Of a DNA stretch of 64,000 nt, positions 57,563 through 64,000 are shown piece by piece. The notes under the pieces were generated by a model, which worked only from the letters and a program-made list of their open reading frames with translations, was not told the DNA's origin and searched no databases. The stretch comes from an uncultured delta proteobacterium (GTDB lineage Bacteria; Myxococcota; Myxococcia; Myxococcales; 40CM-4-68-19): positions 1-64,000 of the forward strand of contig CAIWCD010000031.1 in assembly GCA_903911145.1 (NCBI GenBank), in the 5' to 3' direction. A program made the position numbers and the translations under genes. How positions within the stretch are numbered: the stretch's first letter is position 1; each line of letters starts with the position of its first letter.

Positions 57563-59689
57563 TTATTGAAACCAGTGTGACACGATCGACTCGGCCGGCT
57601 TGTTGCGGATGGAATAGGAGAGATTGGGATAGCTGTCGTTGGGTTGAATCACGTCGACATACCAATAGGAGTTGATATCGATGCTGGCTGTATTGAATGC
57701 GGTCTGCGCCGCAATCGCCTCGAGCTGCGATTCAATTGAGATCGCCTGTACGGAGAAGTCGGTCGCGACGGTGTTCTCGACGCAGCCTGGCGCGGGGCAG
57801 AACGCATCTTCAATCCAGCCATCGAGCAGGTAGTCCCGATAGGACTCGGCCTGCACGCGGAAGACCGCAGGCTTGTTGTACTTGGAGAAGACGTTCGCGT
57901 AGTTGGTAATCACCTGCGCGTACTTCTGCTTCATCTGCGCCGTCGTGATGGCGTTGTTATCTGACGCATTGAAGGAGATCCCGAAGAGGTCGACGAGCAG
58001 GAGATCGACGCCGGCCATCAGCGCAGCGTTGTCGGAGGCCCACGGCGCGACGGAGCCGAGCAGCAGCTGCCCGTGGTGGACCGCGTGCATCGCCGCCAGC
58101 ACCTGTGCCATCCGCGTCTGATAGAGCGCTTCATATGGAGCCTGCGTCCAATCAAACCACCAGACGCCCCAGTCCGCTTCCATCACCAGGATCTGGTTCG
58201 CCTCTGCGATCGTCGCCTCATGCACCATGAAGGTCGAATAGGCGTCGAACCAGCGATTGAGCCACGTACTATCAGGCGCAGGATAGGCCTTGCCGAGCGC
58301 GTCGGTGCCTTCGACCTGCATATACATCACGGGAGTTAATCCGAGAGAGAGCGCCTCGGCTGCGGCCCAGGCGATCTCGCTGTCGGGGATCTGCGAGAGG
58401 TCGGAGCAGGGCGCCCCATTCCAACAGTTGAATGAAAGCGTCGTCGCGTTGATATCGGCCAGCACGGCATTCTGGATGATCGCGACGTGGTCCGCGCCGA
58501 GCCGTCTGATTCTCTGCATCGAGGCGGTGACGGCCGTGTGCCAGTCGCCGCCGTGGCACGAGCTGTTCATCGACGGGTTGCCCGCTCCGACGAACCAGGC
58601 GTCCTTGAGCAGCACGCCGCGCTTCACTGTGAATGGCAGCGGCCCCCCTTGCGGCGCAGGGATGGGAAACGCGCCGAGATAAGAACGTGGATATGCGATC
58701 GGATCGGCGGTGATCGCGCAGACGGGGTCGGCGACGGTGACGGTGAATGAGGGTTGCGCTGCATAGAACTGCGGCAGCGGCACGAGCGTTGGATCGCTCG
58801 GGACTGCGATCATGTTCTGAAACGACGTGCCAGTCGCCGGCTCATCGAAGGCCCACAGCCAATGGTCGGCAGACATATCGATCGTGCCCGATGCATTCAC
58901 GAGGCTGCCGTCCTCTTCGACGCGCAGATTGCTCACGCCGGCATCGGAGAGCGAATAGGCATAAGCCAGCTGCGTCCCTGCATCGACTTGAAGGATCCCA
59001 TTCTGAGGCGTTCCCGAAACTCCTTGCGCGGTCATTGCCGTGAGCGTGCGTTGAATCGGAGTGACGAGCACGGTCGCGGTGCCGGGCGCCGCTGCGTCGC
59101 CCGCGGCATTGGTGACGATGCAGGAGAGCAGGAGCTGCCCGGGCGAGATCGTGCTGAACGTGATTGAGGTGCTCTGCGCGCCAGTGAGTATGGTTCCGTT
59201 GGTGGCGGTCCATTGATAGGTCGTGTGACTCTGTGCCGCGATACTCGCGCTTCCGGTCGCTCCGCTGGTGAGGTGCGCGGGCGCGGTGATCACGGGCTCC
59301 ACCGCAGCCGCGACGACGTTCACTGCGGCAGTGGCGTTCACGGACGAAACAGCATTGCTCGTCGCCACCACAGTGAAGCCGCCGGCCTGCGCGGGCGCGA
59401 TATATCCGCCGTCTGCGTCGATGCTGCCGCCGCTTGCTCCTTCGCGGATCGACCAGCTCACGCTCGTGTCGCTCGCGCCAGTGACGGTCGCGGCAAAGCT
59501 CTGCGCGTGATTGACCGTCAGCACGACCGAGCTTGGCGCTACAGAGACATGCGGGCTCTGCGTGCCTCCGCCGCTGCCGCCCGCGGTCCCGCCTGCCGCT
59601 CCACCAGCTGTTCCGCCGCCGCTTCCTGGGTTTGGGTTGCTACCAGTGCATCCGAAGAGCGCCAGCGCGACGAGGGAAAGGTATCTCAT
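57563..59689 (-). CDS. Lipoprotein with Ig-like domains and TIM-barrel glycosidase-like domain
   Basis: The ATG at 59689 opens a lipobox signal (MRYLSLVALALFGCTG, Cys14); 708 residues. A Gly/Ser-rich linker is followed by Ig-like modules (about 50-250: SVSWSIREGASGG, TTYQWTATNGTIL). The C-terminal half (about 370-690) has the layout of a TIM-barrel glycosidase of the GH113 type (IRRLGADHVAIIQNAVL, AEALSLGLTPVMYMQVEG, ILVMEADWGVWWF with a likely catalytic Glu). The identification as a glycosidase is inference. It is convergent with the SDR gene. Confidence 0.6.
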   Translation of the reverse strand: MRYLSLVALALFGCTGSNPNPGSGGGTAGGAAGGTAGGSGGGTQSPHVSVAPSSVVLTVNHAQSFAATVTGASDTSVSWSIREGASGGSIDADGGYIAPAQAGGFTVVATSNAVSSVNATAAVNVVAAAVEPVITAPAHLTSGATGSASIAAQSHTTYQWTATNGTILTGAQSTSITFSTISPGQLLLSCIVTNAAGDAAAPGTATVLVTPIQRTLTAMTAQGVSGTPQNGILQVDAGTQLAYAYSLSDAGVSNLRVEEDGSLVNASGTIDMSADHWLWAFDEPATGTSFQNMIAVPSDPTLVPLPQFYAAQPSFTVTVADPVCAITADPIAYPRSYLGAFPIPAPQGGPLPFTVKRGVLLKDAWFVGAGNPSMNSSCHGGDWHTAVTASMQRIRRLGADHVAIIQNAVLADINATTLSFNCWNGAPCSDLSQIPDSEIAWAAAEALSLGLTPVMYMQVEGTDALGKAYPAPDSTWLNRWFDAYSTFMVHEATIAEANQILVMEADWGVWWFDWTQAPYEALYQTRMAQVLAAMHAVHHGQLLLGSVAPWASDNAALMAGVDLLLVDLFGISFNASDNNAITTAQMKQKYAQVITNYANVFSKYNKPAVFRVQAESYRDYLLDGWIEDAFCPAPGCVENTVATDFSVQAISIESQLEAIAAQTAFNTASIDINSYWYVDVIQPNDSYPNLSYSIRNKPAESIVSHWFQ

Positions 59690-59868
59690 CGCGAAGCAGT
59701 ACTCGGCAGCGAACGCGATCGTCAACGCGCGAGCGATTTGATCATGCAACGCGCGGCGTGCCTGCTGCGCTGTCACATTTAGCCCGGCGCCGGTCTATTC
59801 GAGCGCCTGCACGAACGATTCATGAGCGGGCGCCCCAGGGCATCCAGCCCTCACGAATGGAGATCACG

Positions 59869-60639
59869 ATGAGCCGGATCCCGCTTGCCTGCGCCGCCAG
59901 CTTCTTCCTTCTTGCCAGCCTCGGAGCCCGCGCGGACGACGGCGTGTCGGCAGTGCGCGATGGATCGGAGCACGCGAATGCGCCCGATCCTTCATACATG
60001 GGTGCCGCGACGGCTGGGCCTGAATCGGGCACACCGGCAGCGCGACCGCTCCGAAAGGCGAAAATCGAAATCGATCGCAACGGGGACGCGTTGCAGATCG
60101 GCCCCCACACGATCACCGAGCTGACCCCAGAGCAGTTCTACAAAGCCGTCGGGCGCGACGACCTCGCGGTTTCACTCCGGCAGGAGCGCAAGGCCAAGAC
60201 CGCTGTCGTGGTCAGCGGTGCGGTGCTGGCCGGACTCGGCAGCGCGGCGCTGTTCGCGGACCTCGTCTATGACATGGGCAGCCTGGGAAACTGCAGCTAC
60301 GCCGGACAGACGAACTGCTCGCACGGCTATAGCCCCAATGCGCAGATCGAGCGGGGCCTGGCCATCGGCGGGGCCCTCGGCGTGACTGTCGGAGCGGGAG
60401 CGCTGCTCGTCGGGCTGCTCGGAGTCCACCCCGACGCGGAGGGCGAGCAGCAGCGTCGCGATCTCGCGGAGCAATACAACGCGCGTGCCGGCCAGGCTGG
60501 CGAGCCCGCGACCCGGGCGACCGCAGAGGTGACGACAGAGACTCCTCGGCAGCTGGCGAGCCGCTCGCTCGAGACGCTGCGGGTCGCACCGCTCATCAGT
60601 GCCCAGACCCGTGGGGTGACGCTCGGAGTTTCGTTCTAG
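59869..60639 (+). CDS. Exported protein with one central membrane span
   Basis: The ATG at 59869 (GGAG upstream) starts a cleavable signal peptide (CAASFFLLASLGARA); 256 residues. After a variable region there are two hydrophobic stretches (VVVSGAVLAGLGSAALFADLV and AIGGALGVTVGAGALLVGLL). The last residue is Phe (TRGVTLGVSF), which could mark a beta-signal, but the whole does not look like a barrel. The function is unknown. Confidence 0.55.
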   Translation: MSRIPLACAASFFLLASLGARADDGVSAVRDGSEHANAPDPSYMGAATAGPESGTPAARPLRKAKIEIDRNGDALQIGPHTITELTPEQFYKAVGRDDLAVSLRQERKAKTAVVVSGAVLAGLGSAALFADLVYDMGSLGNCSYAGQTNCSHGYSPNAQIERGLAIGGALGVTVGAGALLVGLLGVHPDAEGEQQRRDLAEQYNARAGQAGEPATRATAEVTTETPRQLASRSLETLRVAPLISAQTRGVTLGVSF

Positions 60640-60645
60640 CCGCGC

Positions 60646-61647
60646 TCACCAGCAGGCGAAGATCTTTTCGATCTCCTCTGCTGCGCGCGCGCTGATATCC
60701 GCGTCGACGATCGAATGCGGATGCAGCTTGCGCAGCCAATCCAGATCGCTCGCTGCTCCCGGATGTGAAGCGATCGCGGATGCGCGCGTCGGCGGCAGAT
60801 ATCCGCCGGCCATTGCTGCCGAGAGAACTCCTGCTCCCCGCTGATACGAGAGTCCGTCGAGCAGGAGCGCCTTGCAGCCGCGCGCGACGCCTTCGTAGAT
60901 CGAGCCGGAGCCGTCGGTGAGGATGAACTCGGCCGCATCGAGTTCGCGCATGAGTGAGGAGCGCGAGAGGTCGGTGACGAGTGGAATCGAGAGTTCGCGG
61001 CAGGCCTGCGTGAGTTGATCGTGAAGGCGCGAGCCGATCCATTTCGCCTTCGAGAACGGGTGGGCCGCGAGCCGCAGCGTGTAGCTCTTCGCGAGGACGC
61101 GGATCGTCTGGAGTGCGCGCTCGAGGTCTGCCGGCTGCGCGGTGACGCGCCAGTTGAGCGCGACGAGGATGGTCCCGGAAGCGCGCGCGGCCGCACTGGG
61201 CGCGCGAAAGAAGTGATTCAGGTTCGGATCGAAATCGGTGATCGAAAGCTTCGGATCCGCCAGCATCCGATCGCGCAGTTGCAACTGCGACGAGGAGAGC
61301 GCGCGCGTCGTGCGCAGCATCTCGAGCGCATTGCGCGGAATCATCATCCGCCGCGGAGAGTTCGCGACCCAGTTGTACGCATGCAGATGCGAGCCGCTGC
61401 CAAAGCCGGGCGAATGCTGCAGGCGCAGGAGCACGCGCGTGTGAGGCGCGAACTTCTCTTCCGAGTGACCCGCGAGGAGCAGATCGCGCTGGGAGAGATT
61501 GGCCGGATCGAGCAGCGGACCGACATATCCCGCGTCCGCGCGGTGCGAGCGGATGAGCGGAAAGCGGATTGGATCGAGATATGGATGGAGATATTCCGTC
61601 CAGTAGCGGAAGTCGTGCAGGAACAGGATGGGCGCGGGTTTGAGCAT
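60646..61647 (-). CDS. GT-B-fold transferase, CDP-glycerol-glycerophosphotransferase-like
   Basis: This 333-residue protein has the TDGSGSIYEGVARGCK segment and a preceding LRLAAHPFSKAKW. Together these resemble the nucleotide-binding loop and HPxxK region of CDP-glycerol glycerophosphotransferases and related surface-polymer enzymes. No signal peptide is seen. The frame is clean and the gene starts 21 bp from the methyltransferase-like gene on the same strand. The match is by pattern only. Confidence 0.5.
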   Translation of the reverse strand: MLKPAPILFLHDFRYWTEYLHPYLDPIRFPLIRSHRADAGYVGPLLDPANLSQRDLLLAGHSEEKFAPHTRVLLRLQHSPGFGSGSHLHAYNWVANSPRRMMIPRNALEMLRTTRALSSSQLQLRDRMLADPKLSITDFDPNLNHFFRAPSAAARASGTILVALNWRVTAQPADLERALQTIRVLAKSYTLRLAAHPFSKAKWIGSRLHDQLTQACRELSIPLVTDLSRSSLMRELDAAEFILTDGSGSIYEGVARGCKALLLDGLSYQRGAGVLSAAMAGGYLPPTRASAIASHPGAASDLDWLRKLHPHSIVDADISARAAEEIEKIFACW

Positions 61648-61668
61648 CGCTGCGAGTCGGTCGAACGA

Positions 61669-62487
61669 TTATCGTGCGCGCATCGAATAGAGCCAGTGAT
61701 CGGGCGTGATTTTCTCTTCCGCGAACTCGCGGTGGCGCGCGCCGAAGTAGAGCGTCACGCGCGAATGCGTCTCGCGATCGGGGCGCTCATCGAGGCGGCA
61801 GCGGGCGAGCTTCTCGAGAGGCCCGTCGCAGAACTCGTGCGCGAAGCGCCAGCAGGAGGCGTCTCCGGTGATGCCGCTGCCCGCGCCGATCTCGAGAACA
61901 TATTTTACGGGAGAGCGGATGAGCCGCGCCAGGAGCGGTCCGGGCGGAATCCATGATGCGAGCACCAACTGCGGGCGCACCGTCTGGATCGCGCGCAGTG
62001 CATCCATGCGAAGCACGTCGTCGCCGAGCGGAATTCCGCCGAGTTGTGCACCGGCATGCTCGTGCTGCTCCCTCTTGCTCATGCGGCCGCGCGGCGTGAC
62101 CCATGCACCCGAATCGCTCGCGACGATCTTGAGATCAGGCGCGACGCGGGCGAGCGCGCGAGAGAGATGTCCGTCGCCGGCTGCGACCTCGAGCACACGC
62201 GTCACGCGAAGGGCGCGAATCTTCGCGGCGAGCGCGCGGAGAAATGGACGTGTCGGAAAGAGATAGAGCGGTCCCATCGGACTGAACTCGCTCATCCACG
62301 CAAGCTCTCCAGCAGGCAGCGCGGTGAGCGCGCGCGCGAGCGTCGCCAGCGGCGGAACGCGTCGCGCGCCATGTGAATCCCAGAGCAGCCGCGCCAATCG
62401 TGCGCGCGCTGCAATCGTGCGCGCGCTTCCTCCTCGCGCAGGGAAGCCCGCCCGCGCTGCAGCCACAGTCTCGCGCGTCGTGGACAT
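61669..62487 (-). CDS. Class-I methyltransferase-like protein
   Basis: The ATG at 62487 gives 272 residues. A Rossmann-like SAM site is seen (RVLEVAAGDGHLSRALA, about 98-114, followed by LKIVASDS). The second half contains PPGPLLARLIRS and VLEIGAGSGITGDAS, which is unusual: the pattern of a second SAM-type loop. Substrate unknown; being next to the CDP-glycerol-transferase-like gene, it may modify a surface polymer. Confidence 0.6.
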   Translation of the reverse strand: MSTTRETVAAARAGFPARGGSARTIAARARLARLLWDSHGARRVPPLATLARALTALPAGELAWMSEFSPMGPLYLFPTRPFLRALAAKIRALRVTRVLEVAAGDGHLSRALARVAPDLKIVASDSGAWVTPRGRMSKREQHEHAGAQLGGIPLGDDVLRMDALRAIQTVRPQLVLASWIPPGPLLARLIRSPVKYVLEIGAGSGITGDASCWRFAHEFCDGPLEKLARCRLDERPDRETHSRVTLYFGARHREFAEEKITPDHWLYSMRAR

Positions 62488-62635
62488 GGGCTCTGCATAC
62501 CACTCCGCGTTCGGGCACTCTGCGGGACAGGCAAGGGGCATACGTCAACTCACCGTCGGTCGATCCGCGGGTTCTCGGGTGGGCGGATCTCAGGCACAAC
62601 GCCCGCGTCGTTCACCAGCGCGAGAGGAGAAGGCC

Positions 62636-63742
62636 ATGCGGAACCTGCTTCCCATCGTCGTCCTGATGTCGCTTCTCGCAGCGTGCGGCACCGAAGCTCC
62701 CGGTGCGTTCGACTCGGACACCGACGAGCTTTCTTCCGCGACCTACTCGATGGCGCAGGTCCGCGCCGATCCGTCGCTCGCTCCCGACGTCGTCGTTCCT
62801 CCCGGCCGCCACGTCATCGGGCATGCGCGCCCGAGCAGCGCCGATCTGTTGAACCCCAACGATCTCGTGGTGCACCGCCCGAATCCCTGGGCCGATGCGA
62901 CCTGGCTCTACGACGCAAACCAGCTCGGCCAGTTTCTCACCCTCACCGATCCGGCCGTCTATCCCAGCGACAAGAAGGACGCGACCTACTCGCGCAAGCC
63001 CGGCGATCTCTTTGCCGACGAAGGCAAGCTCGTCTGGGACAACATCGAGCAGGGCGCGCTCGGCGACTGCTACTTCATCGCTTCGTTCGTCTCGGTGATC
63101 TTCTCGGATCAGGGCGGGGCGCTGACGAAGAACCTGATCGTGCCGCACAAGTCGGGCACCAAAGTGGTCGCGTACGACGTGAACTTCTTCCAGGCCAACG
63201 GCCGCAAGGTCCGCATCGAGGTCGATCCCGATCTGCTCCACGACTCGAGCGACAATATCTATTACGCGCAGTCGACGAAGGATCAGCCGGGCGCGGAGGA
63301 GTGGGCGCCGTCGCTCGTCGAGAAGGCCTACGCGAGCTGGCACAAGACGTACAAGGCGATCGGTGACGGCGGCACCGCGGCCGATGCGATCTTTGCGCTC
63401 ACGGGGAAGAAGACGGTCGCTGCGCTCGCCACCGACGCGGATATCGTGACGAAGATCGAGAGCGCGGGAAAGAACCACAAGCCGCAGGTCGCCTGCACCT
63501 GGGGCGAGCACGATGGCGTCGATTACACGAACACCGGTATCTATGCGGACCACTGCTACACGCTGCGCGGGATCCGGCGCGCAGGCAGCAACGTCTTCGT
63601 GCTGCTGCGCAATCCGTGGGGCCCGACCACCTCGACGACCTTTCCATCGGAGCCGCCCACCGATGGCGTGCAGGACGGCATCTTCGAGCTGCCGCTCTCG
63701 ACGTTCCAGAAGCTCTACGACGACGTGACGATCGTTCCGTAG
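62636..63742 (+). CDS. Calpain-like cysteine protease, lipoprotein
   Basis: The ATG at 62636 (GAGAGGAGAAGG upstream) opens a lipobox signal (MRNLLPIVVLMSLLAACG, Cys17); 368 residues. The C2 peptidase core is complete: Cys145 in QGALGDCYFIAS, His306 in YADHCYTLRG and Asn326 in LLRNPWGP. Calpains are best known from eukaryotes but occur in bacteria; no calcium-binding domain is attached. The prodomain-like segment (about 30-130) carries a KPGDLFADEGKLVWDN pattern. The anchor would place it on the outer membrane or in the periplasm. Confidence 0.85.
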   Translation: MRNLLPIVVLMSLLAACGTEAPGAFDSDTDELSSATYSMAQVRADPSLAPDVVVPPGRHVIGHARPSSADLLNPNDLVVHRPNPWADATWLYDANQLGQFLTLTDPAVYPSDKKDATYSRKPGDLFADEGKLVWDNIEQGALGDCYFIASFVSVIFSDQGGALTKNLIVPHKSGTKVVAYDVNFFQANGRKVRIEVDPDLLHDSSDNIYYAQSTKDQPGAEEWAPSLVEKAYASWHKTYKAIGDGGTAADAIFALTGKKTVAALATDADIVTKIESAGKNHKPQVACTWGEHDGVDYTNTGIYADHCYTLRGIRRAGSNVFVLLRNPWGPTTSTTFPSEPPTDGVQDGIFELPLSTFQKLYDDVTIVP

Positions 63743-63777
63743 AGCCTCCGGGCCGCGCCCAGCAAGGCTTTGCGGCG

Positions 63778-64000
63778 TTATCCTTCGAACGCCGCGTCGG
63801 TGATCTCGAGACCCCGATCGATGATCTCGAACCCCAGCTTCAGATCCGCCTCGCTGATATTCAGCGGCGGATTGCAGGTGAAGTTCGACCAGCGCACGAA
63901 GGTGAAGAGGCCGTTCTCGCGGAAGAACGTCGCGAGCTTGCCCATCGCGGGATGCGCGCCGTTGTAGGGCGCGAGCAGTGTGCCCTTCGAATTCTTCTGC
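63778..64000 (-). CDS. C-terminus of a class-III (aspartate aminotransferase family) aminotransferase
   Basis: The frame runs from the right edge to a TAA at 63778-63780 (74 codons seen). The text (FTFVRWSNFTCNPPLNISEA, then LKLGFEIIDRGLEITDAAF) matches the closing segment of class-III PLP aminotransferases. The start and the active-site Lys lie outside the window, so substrate preference cannot be judged. It is convergent with the calpain gene across 35 bp. Confidence 0.75.
   Translation of the reverse strand, partial: QKNSKGTLLAPYNGAHPAMGKLATFFRENGLFTFVRWSNFTCNPPLNISEADLKLGFEIIDRGLEITDAAFEG

Overview
The window is uniformly GC-rich and gene-dense, coding on both strands with short gaps. 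It looks like a chromosomal segment of a free-living, Gram-negative, predatory or saprophytic delta-type bacterium, most likely Myxococcota. This rests on gene content, not on a marker phylogeny: many outer-membrane barrels and lipobox lipoproteins, secreted proteases, an FHA/sigma-54 activator, an HDOD protein, a calpain-like protease and a lysine-rich H1-like miniprotein. No rRNA, tRNA, CRISPR array, insertion sequence, prophage or integrase was seen, and nothing looks recently transferred.

Layout. 1-3350: the 3' part of a collagen-like/PKD/PQQ-propeller surface protein, a metallo-beta-lactamase-fold hydrolase and a small membrane protein that may have a leader peptide. 3450-8120: alaS, a small anchored protein and an outer-membrane barrel. 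8266-11560: a metzincin-like lipoprotein, a membrane protein and a small ORF. 11604-16493 (minus): def, priA, an exported protein and galU, the last three overlapping or abutting. 16599-19145: two outer-membrane proteins, the second OmpA-like with a clear terminator. 19237-21485 (minus): pgi and a PAP2 phosphatase. 21520-27771 (plus): a regulatory block with an ECF sigma factor, a membrane anti-sigma/TPR/CHAT-protease fusion, a YggX-type protein, two small ORFs and an FHA-sigma-54 activator. 27801-32330: speA, an oxygenase-like protein, rlmN and a protein with two identical C-C-C-H motifs. 32472-37181: an S53 (sedolisin) protease and a large FnIII-like lipoprotein. 37287-42915: a VTT-domain protein, a coiled-coil protein, a Cys-cluster protein, a metallophosphoesterase, an NFACT/RqcH-like protein and the H1-like peptide. 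43056-48453: an amine-oxidase-like/GT2 pair, a lipoprotein methyltransferase, a rhomboid protease and a propeller lipoprotein. 48457-53735: truB, acyl-CoA dehydrogenase, ABC-F ATPase and HDOD protein. 53862-64000: a membrane glycosyltransferase-like protein, a zinc-ribbon SDR, a glycosidase-like lipoprotein, two proteins that may act in surface-polymer or small-molecule modification, a calpain-like lipoprotein and the C-terminus of a class-III aminotransferase.

How the genes fit together. Housekeeping functions (alaS, def, priA, pgi, galU, speA, rlmN, truB, ABC-F) are interleaved with a strong envelope and secretion theme. The most system-like part is 21520-27771. There a sigma factor is paired with an anti-sigma factor that appears to carry its own caspase-like protease across one membrane span, next to a second regulator whose FHA domain would read phosphothreonine signals. 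All functions are inferred from visible motifs; no database search was possible.
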